NCBI GenBank assembly: GCA_009667805.1 | Contig: CM019068.1 | Location: forward strand, 3,021,218 to 3,085,217 | Reading direction: 5' to 3' | Source of the DNA: Leptobrachium leishanense | Lineage: Eukaryota; Chordata; Amphibia; Anura; Megophryidae | Length of the DNA: 64,000 nucleotides | Shown here: positions 56,901-63,206 of the stretch, piece after piece | Layout of the letters: each line of letters begins with the position of its first letter | Numbering within the stretch: the first letter of the stretch is position 1 | Position numbers and translations under genes: made by a program | The notes under the pieces: generated by a model | The model's input: only the letters and a program-made list of their open reading frames with translations | Database searches by the model: none | Told to the model about the DNA's origin: nothing

Positions 56901-57418
56901 AAAAAAAATTACCAAATTGCCATAATTGGAATCATCATGTAAAATTGCCAATTTACCCAACATTTACATCTTAACCGTGTGCGCCACATTCTCATTCTTT
57001 AACAAAACTCACTTGGTAGTGGAAGAGTTAATTACGCGGTCCTTGACCATCCTGCCATAGTTCTTATGCAAACCTCAGACTGTTTCTTCAGGTTCATCAG
57101 AAGCTGCTTAAGCAGCATCACCAACAAAGGAAGAACCGAGGGCCCCGCAGGGCTGCTAAATGAGGTAAACCTGACAACTGTAAGATCTACAAACGAGGCA
57201 AATCTGCTGCACGTAAACCGAACAAAAGCAGCCAGAACTTGTAAACATGCCGCCCCCCATGATACAGTAACCTAAACGTTACCTTCCTAGGCGTATTTAT
57301 CCATGCAAGGTGACAGAAGTGGGAGTCCACAGACACGGCTACAACCTCACAGTTGACATCGTGGAACTCATTTGCCTTGTTGCTGAAGGCCACAATCTCC
57401 GTGGGACAAACAAACGTG
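38854..57418 (-). CDS. PRDX3: Peroxiredoxin 3, mitochondrial (last four coding exons)
   Basis: Thioredoxin-dependent 2-Cys peroxidase of the mitochondrial matrix, reducing H2O2 with thioredoxin 2. Coding exons in gene order are 57283-57418, 40322-40425, 39511-39676 and 38854-38904. Phases fit and all sites are AG/GT, giving 151 C-terminal residues. Visible motifs: peroxidatic [19 protein letters not shown], resolving [10 protein letters not shown] and the C-terminal EYFEKVN, the YF helix that makes eukaryotic 2-Cys enzymes sensitive to overoxidation. GLGHMNI and PANWTP distinguish PRDX3 from PRDX1, 2 and 4. Human PRDX3 ends ...VNQ; this ends ...VN. The first exons (mitochondrial targeting, N-terminal fold) were not found and should lie beyond 64000. 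The 16.9-kb second visible intron is full of retroelements. Confidence 0.95.
39511..39676 (-). CDS. PRDX3: PRDX3 penultimate exon (resolving Cys)
   Basis: 166 bp from GLFIVDPNG to [10 protein letters not shown]. Acceptor TTTATTCAG, donor ACG/GTAAGC. Holds the [16 protein letters not shown] helix and the resolving cysteine in HGEVCPANW. Intron 39677-40321 lies before it and is unique-looking. Confidence 0.95.
40322..40425 (-). CDS. PRDX3: PRDX3 GGLG exon
   Basis: 104 bp, [14 protein letters not shown] to LETPGIALR (last codon split AG/G). Acceptor TTTCCTAG, donor CAG/GTACTT. GGLG contributes to sensitivity to overoxidation. Confidence 0.95.
40712..42052. repeat. GGGGGAACACAGCGAGAGAC minisatellite in a PRDX3 intron
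   Basis: About 1.34 kb, some 65-70 units of 19-21 bp, with GTC, ACA or ACG variants and CAACG/CAGCG subtypes grouped in blocks. The G-runs vary from 4 to 8. Open frames of >450 codons on both strands are produced by the repeat and have no domain. The purine/G-rich strand is the antisense strand of PRDX3. Confidence 0.95.
42147..42324. mobile_element. hAT MITE (178 bp)
   Basis: CAGTGTTTTTTTAAACCTGT to the inverse (ACAGGTTTGAGAAACACTG), perfect 8-bp duplication GTCTAAAG (42139-42146, 42325-42332). Confidence 0.9.
42325..42775. other. PRDX3 intron, no gene seen
   Basis: Unique-looking sequence between the hAT MITE and the left end of the DIRS element. No supported exon. Confidence 0.5.
43481..44344 (+). 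CDS. Gypsy Gag polyprotein
   Basis: From [13 protein letters not shown], 287 codons, uninterrupted. The capsid-like region ([32 protein letters not shown]) is followed by zinc-binding clusters [15 protein letters not shown] and [14 protein letters not shown]. Gag forms the particle and packages the RNA. The frame also extends upstream to 43409. It overlaps pol, which is in the -1 frame, by about 110 bases, suggesting programmed frameshifting. Confidence 0.8.
   Translation: MAAMNCKPPPEEMRMNGDWSSNWESFRAEFEDYSLATGLNEKSAAVQAATLRRVMGSECRHVYKHNVNLTAEQQENVTAILQALEAYFKPAKNIIYERYVFGCCKQEEGESFDKFVTRLREKAATCEYGALKDELIRDKIVLGIASESARRRLLREHDLTLNIAIETCRTAELTDRRLKVMEQDRQRTDSINIAMQRYNISKPQQRRLISANAANLTACKYCGTVHQRIKEQCPAYGKSCRSCGRTNHFANVCQVDDSHRLENYTPWRTHLHMRKRQSPLKFYTAVK
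44236..46299 (+). CDS. Gypsy Pol: protease, RT, RNase H
   Basis: Continuous 687-codon frame: protease [12 protein letters not shown] near 44420; RT with [38 protein letters not shown] and catalytic [10 protein letters not shown] (~45275); RNase H with [15 protein letters not shown] and [10 protein letters not shown]; tether region to 46299. Frame is -1 relative to gag, so the Met at 44236 is unlikely to be the true start. A frame break near 46285 separates it from integrase. Confidence 0.85.
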   Translation: MSSRRQPSIGKLHTVENASAYEEETVSAEVLYSSEVIGAVQSRGKKWFVTLRLNNRPQSCQLDSGATCDVMCLKDKMMLAPDAHLLPSDTKLKLYSGELMKSLGLFRTECVLRGQRHKLEFEIVEARQKPLLSGSTCERLGLIHFSVPAELNVMDNQSKGPLTKHRLLQEFSDVFTGPVESVPGEVHFDLDLSVPPVQCAPRNVPVALKQAVKAQLDQYEADGHLAPVTDPTDWISNMVIVKKPDKLRICIDPKFLNLALRRSHYIMPTLEDVLYKLPKARLFTLVDARDAFLQCKLDTASSYMTTFWTPWGRKRWLKLPFGVSVAPEVYQRKQHELLTGLSGVEPIADDILVVGCGDTDDEAEQDHDGKLLELMDRCRQVKLRLGIKKLQFKVKEVRFHGHILSWEGLKADPDKLRAILDMPQPENVKSLQRFIGFVTYLAKFLPHLSEVCEPLRRLLDKDAVWHWLPKHDNAVQDIKHLVTDTPVLKYYDVTTPVTIQSDASKTGLGCCLLQAGQPIAFASRALTLTEQNYAQIEKECLSIVFACQRFHHYLYGRDEITVETDHKPLISIFKKPLLCAPKRLQSMLLTLQNYCLNVVYKPGPEMYISDTLSRATAAGGAPDYAQHTVCNVQQDLDVLSQINHSDYLNVTDQRLLQIKQHTETDESLQALKYVVLDGWPDSKGRCH
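46290..47666 (+). CDS. Gypsy integrase
   Basis: 458 codons open. The zinc-binding region (HASHIGG ... HCSACNEY, ~46415-46535) is followed by the DDE core with D in VSMDLLNY, D in VISDNGPQF and E in GKAESAVK (~46880), then the C-terminal DNA-binding region and a low-complexity tail to the stop. Again shifted by one base relative to the preceding pol segment, at an AAGGGGAGG run near 46284, probably a 1-bp indel. No chromodomain seen, unlike the Gypsy at 8614. Confidence 0.85.
   Translation: MPLTAREYWTFRDEIGIQDGILYKGPRVIIPKSLRSEMLTRIHASHIGGEACYRQARDTLYWPNMQNEIKDFVSHCSACNEYAQAQQKEPMMSYVLPTRPWQIVSMDLLNYAGQDFLLIVDHYSDFWEIELLPDLSADTTIRRCKVQFARYGQPDRVISDNGPQFACEQFRRFSADWGFEHVTSSPRHPQANGKAESAVKIVKNICKKAKYDGTDPWKAVLHWRNTPSLGMDSSPAQRLMSRRLKTLLPVANKLLEPCVVTGVLEKLRRRKQIAKLSYDVSAKDLPELSIGEPIRMKPLPGDRTGRWRLGSCVQRVAPRSYLVDVDGSLYRRNRVALRRAERIPIQAYVPPTRAPPEVLNAPGPHPQSGGNTAVLSEGYIENDIIQPHVPSSLSVPNTPARREGGSVSMPTGAARPSPGKISVALRSGRISRPPDKTQSVVYLPVTQHAMFVTVRDLF
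47852..48517 (+). CDS. Unrecognised ORF of element #3 (221 aa)
   Basis: Starts [20 protein letters not shown]. Acidic N-terminal third, a helical segment with [17 protein letters not shown] (~residues 45-60) and a Pro/Trp-rich C-terminal part ([17 protein letters not shown]). No L1 ORF1 signature (no RRM block) was seen. It lies where ORF1 stands in the half-LINEs. It may be the element's own protein or a chance frame in a GC-rich body. Function unknown. Confidence 0.4.
   Translation: MDDPRLLTAAEVPIAEEGEGEFRGQLGLPPPVRTLGAMLERLEELVELMPGDDETPLTRGAWRQMMDVLWGDRRPEAFAGGEAVEGLLEIRVEVPAEVNAGEIERVPDLLHRPPFPVKTLEEHEVAEMPACRDLAEMVIMLPEAAAPSVRPVLGVLLGALSLGAVEGRCLPWPWPFPVRQTGGPGRWMFRALQAMEEGMEMLYTPRSCWTQDEGNFLPIRC
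49783..49876. repeat. DIRS internal complementary region
   Basis: CGCCTCCGTGTCTTTATTAG matches the inverse of 42825-42845 and ACACGGAGGCGAGTATTATG matches the inverse of about 56213-56233. It would template completion of the termini through a circular intermediate. Confidence 0.8.
49885..50830 (-). pseudogene. DIRS tyrosine recombinase, broken
   Basis: Segments 50695-50294, 50327-50058 and 50082-49885 in successive frames give the core ([37 protein letters not shown]) and the C-terminal catalytic block. There [11 protein letters not shown] replaces the usual A-H-S-T/S-R box: Arg is kept, the preceding His position is Pro. [10 protein letters not shown] supplies the tyrosine. Two frame breaks. 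It would integrate circular cDNA. Confidence 0.75.
51120..51866 (-). pseudogene. DIRS RT C-terminus and RNase H
   Basis: Resumes after element #4 with [19 protein letters not shown], then the linker [17 protein letters not shown], RNase [12 protein letters not shown] and [12 protein letters not shown], and after a frame break [18 protein letters not shown]. The preceding RT sequence [10 protein letters not shown] is at 53660-53690. Confidence 0.8.
51870..53651 (+). mobile_element. Single-ORF L1-mobilised element #4
   Basis: Starts GGGGGCGGAGCCAACTGCCG after TTTCTT, holds one ORF (52132-52821) and ends in poly(A) near 53651. It interrupts the DIRS RT exactly between [10 protein letters not shown] and KSILTP. 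The duplication is short and imperfect (ATTTCTT versus ATTTTTT). 53090-53640 matches the 3' region of element #3. Confidence 0.75.
52132..52821 (+). CDS. Unrecognised ORF of element #4 (229 aa)
   Basis: Starts [20 protein letters not shown], ~260 bases after the element start. A charged amphipathic N-terminal helix is followed by Val/Pro-rich loops and a hydrophobic, Leu/Trp-containing C-terminal third ([16 protein letters not shown]). No domain recognised. Shares position and an M-x-D-P start with the ORF of element #3 but little else by eye. Confidence 0.4.
   Translation: MADPDSLPLTREMLAELMEEFRAVWILSRREDGWDRMVRSAAAMIVEPAMEVQPSGDPAGGGCVPADVRSVPLPAERALTVLPDLPRILPTAVVVSDLEMESPAITPVVLIDDQVDGDCGPAGLFDPRLPSQVLGQPGGREMHLALWRDRGHSPVAGEVEVLPVLPSDRGSAPAMMASLAGLPWSLICLRFDALGGFDSPLAAGHWLRLPCHRRYRATLADGFFSGSPC
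53660..53910 (-). pseudogene. DIRS RT N-terminal fragment, core deleted
   Basis: Minus strand gives [16 protein letters not shown] in one frame and, ~40 codons later in another, [10 protein letters not shown]. The palm with the catalytic Asp pair that should lie between them is absent, so this copy lacks an active site. Confidence 0.55.
54190..55556 (-). pseudogene. DIRS gag-like ORF1 (degenerate)
   Basis: Starts near 55556 with MANP, continues through several stops to [17 protein letters not shown] (54775), [30 protein letters not shown] and [15 protein letters not shown] (54440), then a frame break. A hAT MITE interrupts it. Homologous throughout to the better-preserved copy at 61745-63063. 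Confidence 0.75.
54812..54977. mobile_element. hAT MITE (166 bp) inside DIRS gag
   Basis: CAGGCCTCAAAATTTCCACT to the inverse (TTGAAATTTTGAGGCCTG), perfect 8-bp duplication ACTTAGAG (54804-54811, 54978-54985). Confidence 0.9.
56257..56520 (-). pseudogene. Unrecognised protein-like segment in the PRDX3 intron
   Basis: A minus-strand frame of ~80 codons reads [20 protein letters not shown], then [19 protein letters not shown] and [20 protein letters not shown]. Composition is that of a normal globular protein, unlike neighbouring repeats. It lies just outside the DIRS right end (56247). No start, splice sites or family were identified. Candidates are a fragment of a processed pseudogene, a domain of an unrecognised transposon, or a chance frame. 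Confidence 0.4.
56709..56880. mobile_element. hAT MITE (172 bp)
   Basis: CAGTTTTCCCAAACAGGTCT to GTTTGGGAAACACTG, near-match duplication CTGTAAAT / TCGTAAAT. Related in sequence to the MITE at 42147. Confidence 0.75.
57283..57418 (-). CDS. PRDX3: PRDX3 exon with peroxidatic Cys
   Basis: 136 bp, starting with the last base of a split Phe codon then [11 protein letters not shown], ending [10 protein letters not shown]. Acceptor TATTTTGCAG, donor AAG/GTAACG. The peroxidatic cysteine is in [13 protein letters not shown] carries Cys where mammals have Ser. Confidence 0.95.
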
Positions 57419-57689
57419 CTGCAAAATACAAAGAAATGAAAGGTTTATTGTGTAGAGTCTCAGCATGAGAAGCCTGTGTCCATACGTGATGAAGAGCCAC
57501 ATGACACAGCAGAATACAAGATAGAACTCTGGCGCAAGAGAATAGAGCGGTCACTATGTAACTTGCACCGGACAAAAACGTGGGGGTGACATGATACACA
57601 AATAGTCTGCGTTGTGCGATCTGTGACGGAACGTCCGCTATGTCTTTAATCTGTTAATTTATATGCACACACACACTGGATTCCTCTTA

Positions 57690-58073
57690 GGCTAGGGTCA
57701 GACGAACGCATTTTTCACAACGTCCGTAAAAAAGTGCGTCCGGACACATTGACGTATTTTTTCACGGAAGACGCGAAAGCGGTCATACGATGCGCATTTT
57801 CATGCGTGATTTTTGACTTAGCTATTAAAAACAAATGGACGTGATGTTGGCGAACATGTGCAGCGTCTCCTAATCACGCACACACGCTGCTATGCCGACG
57901 CAGCACACGCTGTGCATCAGTACTAGCAGTTCTACGTGCTCGAAAAAATGCATTCGTTTGCCACTTGCGTTGTGTGGCCGAACGTTCGTGCGGCCGTACT
58001 TCGTATATTGGCCGTCATTTGCTGCTACTACGGCCGTAAGGTGCGTTCGCACTGCGTTCGTCTGACTCCAGCC
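57690..58073. mobile_element. PIF/Harbinger-like MITE (384 bp)
   Basis: GGCTAGGGTCAGACGAACG and the inverse CGTTCGTCTGACTCCAGCC, flanked by the 3-bp TTA (57687-57689, 58074-58076). The interior is CpG-rich with several ACG/CGT repeats. About 270 bp upstream of the peroxidatic-Cys exon, in the intron. Confidence 0.8.
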
Positions 58074-58132
58074 TTATATAAATAATATATAACGGGACAG
58101 ATATATATCTTTCCCGTTATATTGTAATTTAT

Positions 58133-58760
58133 TTATCCGTCTTGTTCTATGTATTTATTTAGAAAGTATTCTCTCAGGAAGGATACATTGAGATTTCTCT
58201 CGTTTTCAATATGTCCTGGGTTCAAGAACATTGAATTGCGGTGTCCGTAGGAAAAGGAGGATAGAGCAGCTTTCTTTTTGTATTGTGGTATTGCAAGTAA
58301 GGTGCTGGTCCTGGATAGGAGGTTATAGGATGAGGGAACTGCTGAGGGAAGCAGCCTATTCAGGTAGGGTGGCAGCTTCCCAGAAAAGCTCTTAAACACC
58401 AGGCTGGAAAGGTGAAGGGTGCGCCTAGATTCCAGCGATGACCAGTTTAGCTCTTTTAACATGTCACAATGGTGTGTCATGTAGTTACATTGTAGCACAA
58501 AGCGACAGAATGAGTTATACAATGTAGTAAGTTTCTGGAGGTGTGTTTGCGGGGCGGCTGCATACACTACATCTCCGTATTCAATAGCCGGCATAAGCAT
58601 TTGTTGTACAATCTGATTTGATACCGCGGGGCTCAGGCAGGATTTGTTTCTGTACAGGGCACCTTAGTTTGGGGTAAAGTTTAGATGAGTTTTTCAATCT
58701 GTGGCCACAGGTTAGATTTGGGTGTAACCACATACCTAGATATTTGAGAGAAGTGACTTG
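58133..58760 (-). pseudogene. LINE reverse transcriptase C-terminal fragment
   Basis: 155-codon minus frame from MLMPAIEYGDVVYAAAPQTH, with LYNSFCRFVLQC and ESRRTLHLSSLVFKSFSG, the C-terminal domain after RT in LINEs (x-P-x-x-E-Y-G-D-x-x-Y). Sequence up to ~58760 continues upstream in broken frames (LPEPRGIKSD). Clade not determined. Confidence 0.6.
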
Positions 58761-59259
58761 TCAGTGTGCCGTTTGATTTTGTCCTGACACATAGATGGGG
58801 ATTTTGCAATTTATCCATTTTAGGTGCTGTCCCGTTATATTTTCAATTTAATTTATTAATCCCGTTATATTGTTATTTATATATCCTGTTCCGAATGTTA
58901 CAAATTGTATCCAATAGTGTGTGTGTGCAATTGTATCTTCCCCTATGTGGTGGCACGGCCACCATTCATAGCCCTTTGTGTTATTTATGTGGTTATTTAT
59001 TTATTTTTAAAGGATTTTACCTCCTTTAAATTAGGGTTCAAGACACTAATATTTTCGTTGTCATTTAGTTAGATTTTGTTTCCCCAATGTTTGTACGAGT
59101 TGTCCCAATGTTTGTTTCTGCCCGTAAACAAACCCTGCCTTGCTCAAAACGTAGTTTCTTCTGTCCCCTGTGCAAGGAGTGAATTAGTCGCCAGCCTTGA
59201 CCCGGTAGTTGCAGACAGACTTAATCACATGCGCTCCAGCCACCATCCACCCCAGGGCT
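58761..59259. other. PRDX3 intron, A/T-rich, no gene seen
   Basis: CCCGTTATATT recurs (58115, 58830, 58862), suggesting a repeat of its own. No exon of PRDX3 or other coding signal was recognised. Confidence 0.5.
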
Positions 59260-59264
59260 TTTTT

Positions 59265-61230
59265 ATAACACAATTTTATTGATATTATAAATAATACAAG
59301 AAACTGCTACAAGGCACCAAGTGAAGCACAGAAAACAAGCCAGTACTTCGGGAAGTAATACAAAATATCAATAAACAAACTAAGCTAAATCAGCATTCTA
59401 ACCACGAAGCAAAGCAGTGCCTTAAAAAGAAATAAGTAACATTTGCAAAAGTCAAAAGAAAAAAAAACACAAGGGAAGGGGAAAAAATAAATAAAAAAAT
59501 AAAAAATCAAGGTCTCCTGGTCAAATAAATAATGCATAAATCACGTAACCGGTTGTGTCGCAAGTCACGATATCTTAGTACACTGCGGAACGGTATCGTG
59601 TAGTTGCGCTGTCAAGAGTTCCATCTTATAGATATACCACACTTTCAACACCACCTCCGCTACGGAGGGAAGGGTCACTTTCCATGAACGCGCTATGCAG
59701 ATGCGTGAAGCCGTGCAAACTCGATGGACCAATTTAAGGGAATAACAAGACAGCCTGTATCGATGGGACGGACTATTGAGTAAAGCCAGCAATGGCTCAG
59801 GGAGTATCTGTAGACCAATAGCGCGCGAAAGTAGCATAAAAACTGAGGACCACAAAACGGTAACATGCCCACATTCCCACCACATATGGTAAAACGTTCC
59901 GCAATTATTTTTATTATTATTATTTATTTATAAAGCGCCAGCATATTCCGCAGCGCTGTACAATAAGCACAGTACAGACAGGGTTACAAAACATTGAACA
60001 ACATTTGACAACAGTACAGGAGGAGATGAGGGCCCTATTCCCGTAGGAACTCACAATCTAGGAGGGTTGGGGTTGGAAACAGGAGGAGAGGACTGTAAGG
60101 TGAGAGTGATTGATGGTTGCGTCAGTGAGTTGGGTGGTAGGCTTCCCTAAATAGAAATGTTTTAAGGGAGCGTTTGAAGGAAGAGAAGTTAGGGGATGGC
60201 CACAACCTCTAGTACAGAGGCCAGACAAACCCGTGTAGATTCTTTGTAGTCTAACAGGGTCCAGGTACCATCTGGAAAGAAGTTTGAAGCAGTTCTCTTT
60301 CACCAAGGTACAGTTGGTTATTATCCCCATGGAGGACTCCATCAACGCCTCCCACTCCTCCCGAGGAATAGGGCGACCAACGTCCCTCTCCCACAGCTGT
60401 TGATATGAGCATGGTTTATCAAGTGATGGGGAAAGGAGCAGTGCATAAAGTAGAGAGATCGCCCCAGCCGTACTCGAACTCCTCATCGACAGGCTTTCAA
60501 ACGGCGTGGTGGTAGGGATACCTGAAGTAAAACGATTGTGAATAAAGTGCCGTAATTGAATGTAACGGTGAAATTCCCTCAACGAAATATCATGAGATTC
60601 TCTATAATACTCCCAAGAGGGGAATTTCCCTTGGAAGAGCACTGAGCCCAGGGTCGTGAATCCCTTATTCTGCCACCACTGAAACGCTCGTCCCTCTCTC
60701 CCAGACCATGGCGGAAAATGGGGGTTATCCCTCAAAGGGATCATCCCAGAGCCCAGTTTAGTAAGAGATGATCGAAATTTAACCTTGGACCACAAATTAA
60801 GTGAGTGAATAGAAGTAGGCAATAATCGCTTCCGTTCGGTCGAGGAGATCTGTCTCCAGGGCAGCTGTGATAAGCAAGCCGGAAAGACAGACCTGGTCTC
60901 AACATCTACCCAACAAACACTGCCTTGTCTCGAAGACCATTGAAGGAGCTGAATTCGTTGCGTCGCCTCATAGTATAGTGTAAGATCCGGGACTGCCAGG
61001 CCCCCACGCTGTTTTGGTCGGCGCAAAACGGTCCTGGAGACTCTTGGTTTTTTCCCCTGCCAAACATAGCGATAGAAAGCCGATTGGAGGTCAGGTAACA
61101 TGGTCGGTAAAAGGGGCACGGGTAGTGTGCGAAAGAGGTATAGAAGCTTTGGGAGAGCTGTCATCTTAAGAGCATATATGCGTCCCATCCAAGAGATAGA
61201 ATAGAAGGACCACTGACAGAGTAAAGATTT
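59265..61230 (-). pseudogene. L1 ORF2 C-terminal part and 3' end
   Basis: Minus strand from 61230: QWSFYSISWMGRIYALKMTA, FYRYVWQGKKPRVSRTVLRR, GGLAVPDLTLYYEA and a long C-terminal region. After an L2 insertion (59905-60196) comes HMWWECGHVTVLWSSVF, the Cys/His-rich end of Tx1-like L1 ORF2, then a 3' UTR with an A-rich end near 59270. The first 350 codons are uninterrupted, so it is relatively young. The RT core is missing: the copy is cut at the TTAA near 61231. Confidence 0.75.
59905..60196 (-). mobile_element. L2-like LINE 3' end
   Basis: Closely matches 1859-2155, including the (ATT)n tail and the TTTATAAAGCGCCAGCATAT core. 5'-truncated and inserted in the L1 between CTRGCG and HMWWECG. 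Confidence 0.8.
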
Positions 61231-61744
61231 AACCCTTTCGCTGCGAACCTTTTCACGCCTCTGTGCTGAGGTCATTTTTACCGGTTTCGCTCATCATGTT
61301 TAACCTCGTTTTGAAGCCCCTATTTTAATATATGACCCAGACATATTATATATCGTTCTTTCCGGCAGACTCAGCAGATTCATAATATGTCATAATTATA
61401 TGTATACGTTATGTCATGTCTGTATATTATAACAAAAAATGCAATAAAATTTGAATTTTCAATAATTTACAAATGTGTAAAGTGTTTTTTTCACATTTTC
61501 ACATGCGATCGTTGGCGGTTATATTTTCTATGGGGTGCGCTTGTTAAAAAAATTAGAAATGAGGAATCGTTACTTTTTTTGGGGAAAATTACGTGTTTTT
61601 TAGCATACGCCCCCCATAGAAAAAATCGTTAGTGCAGCATCATTGTTCACATTACAATTGAAATGGGAACAATATTGTTGCACTAATAAAACGAAAAAAA
61701 AGAAAAAAACTTTTTTTTTTTTTTTTAAATTTAATTTATTTCTT
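61231..61744. repeat. Hairpin-chain family, inverted copy
   Basis: Begins TTAACCCTTTCGCTGCG at the L1 break and runs as the inverse complement of about 300-812, including the GCATAC/AAAAATCG and TTGCACTAAT parts. The boundary with the DIRS gag at ~61745 is A/T-rich. Confidence 0.7.
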
Positions 61745-63063
61745 TTACATTTTACATGTCGTTGAGGCCTGGACCTTTGTGGGAAAAAAGTGGGGTTTTT
61801 CGGGACCTCTTGATAAGAGGACTTAAAAGAACCTCTTGAAGTGAAATAAGCGTAACGGCCGGGAAAACGGCCCCTGCTTTTCCCAGCCCTGTCAAAAACA
61901 CTTTTCGGGAAAGCCTTTCGAATGTTGGCCTTTACTTTGCCAACCGTTGATAATGACCCCGTATATTCTGTCATCTCCTTAAAGATGTTGTCCCCAAATA
62001 ACATGCCCTCAGCACTAGGGCCTGGTTCGTTAGTCGCCAAAGTGGTCACTTTAGGGTCAATTTTAAGCAGTATAGATCTCCTCCTTTCACTGGATAACGA
62101 GGTATTAACGTTTCCGAACACGCAAAGTAGCCTTTGAATCCAGCCCCTGTACTCAAACAGGTCTGGTTTCTCGTTTGTGAGGAGAGATCGTTCAACCGAG
62201 TCCATTAGTTTAGTCAATGGACCCAACAAATCAAATAATTTGTCTTGGCACACCTTTAAAGTGGCTTCTACTCCTTTTTTAGGAGTCCAATTTGACCCTT
62301 GCAAAATGTAAATTATTTTAGGGTTTAATTATGGCGTTAGATGCAAGTTATGTGCCAGAGTTGGTGTTGGGCACTCAGCCCTCAGATTATTCCTAGGTTT
62401 TTTATCCATCGGCATGCGAATGCGCTGTTCAATATATTTTGCTACATGGTCTATTGGTGTCCACTCTGCAGATCGCGGGTGCTTAAGTTGTTCAGGGACA
62501 GAGTTCCCCAGCGCGTCTACCGGGTCTATAACCGGTTGTTTAACCTCGTTGGATTCAGCTGACGATACCGTGTCTGACTCGATCGGAGTAACCTCCGGGT
62601 CATAGTCAGAGCTCTCCTCCGAATCGGACGCCGTGTCACTAACACAATCAGAGGAGCTGTCAGTCTCCTTAGCGCACTTAGCGCGTTTCCACTTTCTCTT
62701 AGTGGTGGCCGATGTTAAACGGCCTCTTTTTCGGGTCACAGTGGAGTGCTGTGGGGATTCCTCTTGTATATCAGCGTATATATGCCTTTTTTGAGAGCAT
62801 TTTTTAGGGAGTTGCTCACCTCCCTCATTCGAAGTCCCAGGGACCTCGTCCTCCCGATGGGAGTCAATAGAGAGGAATCTATCCGATGCTGGGGAAATTA
62901 TTGAGGATCTCCTAGAAGAGCGACTCTCCAATACCCTAATTAAAGTATTTTCTATTTTTGAAGAAAAAGCTGACATAGCAGCCATAAAGGCGTCTGTCGG
63001 GTTATTAGGGTGAGGTGCCGCTAGTAAGGTGCCTGGGGTGGCTGGGACATTAGGGTTAGCCAT
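61745..63063 (-). pseudogene. DIRS gag-like ORF1, second copy (one stop)
   Basis: Starts MANPNVPATPGTLLAAPHPN at 63063. ~245 codons include a Ser/Glu-rich acidic stretch, a basic TKRKWKRAK cluster and the PRSAEWTPIDHVAKYIEQRI block, then an in-frame TAA near 62331 (Glu in the sister copy). A further 230 codons contain LFDLLGPLTKLMDS, EYRGWIQRLLCVFGN and a C-terminal RGRFPGRYAYF and RSRPQRH basic tail. Probably an RNA-binding structural protein. The rest of the element downstream is missing. Confidence 0.8.
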
Positions 63064-63206
63064 GTTGAGTAAATTAGGAAGTTAATTTAGCGTTTATAAG
63101 GTTTTTGGGGAGTGAATAGAACTTGCCGCAATTCAGAAGGTCTCTCTGAGGTAACGAGCTGCGGCGCCCCGCGCATGCGCAAGCCGACGCAAGCTCTACC
63201 TCAGGC
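63064..63206 (-). other. 5' leader of the second DIRS copy
   Basis: Shares CTTGCCGC, the GCGCATGCGC block and GCTCTACCTCAG/CTTTACCTCAG with the leader of the first copy at 55590-55670. Ends where another repeat starts. Confidence 0.6.

Noticed and set aside
38854..57418. Assignment to PRDX1, PRDX2 or PRDX4
   Set aside because: [13 protein letters not shown] and the EYFEKVN end fit PRDX3. The others have GLGPMNI/GLGPIRI and PAGWKP.
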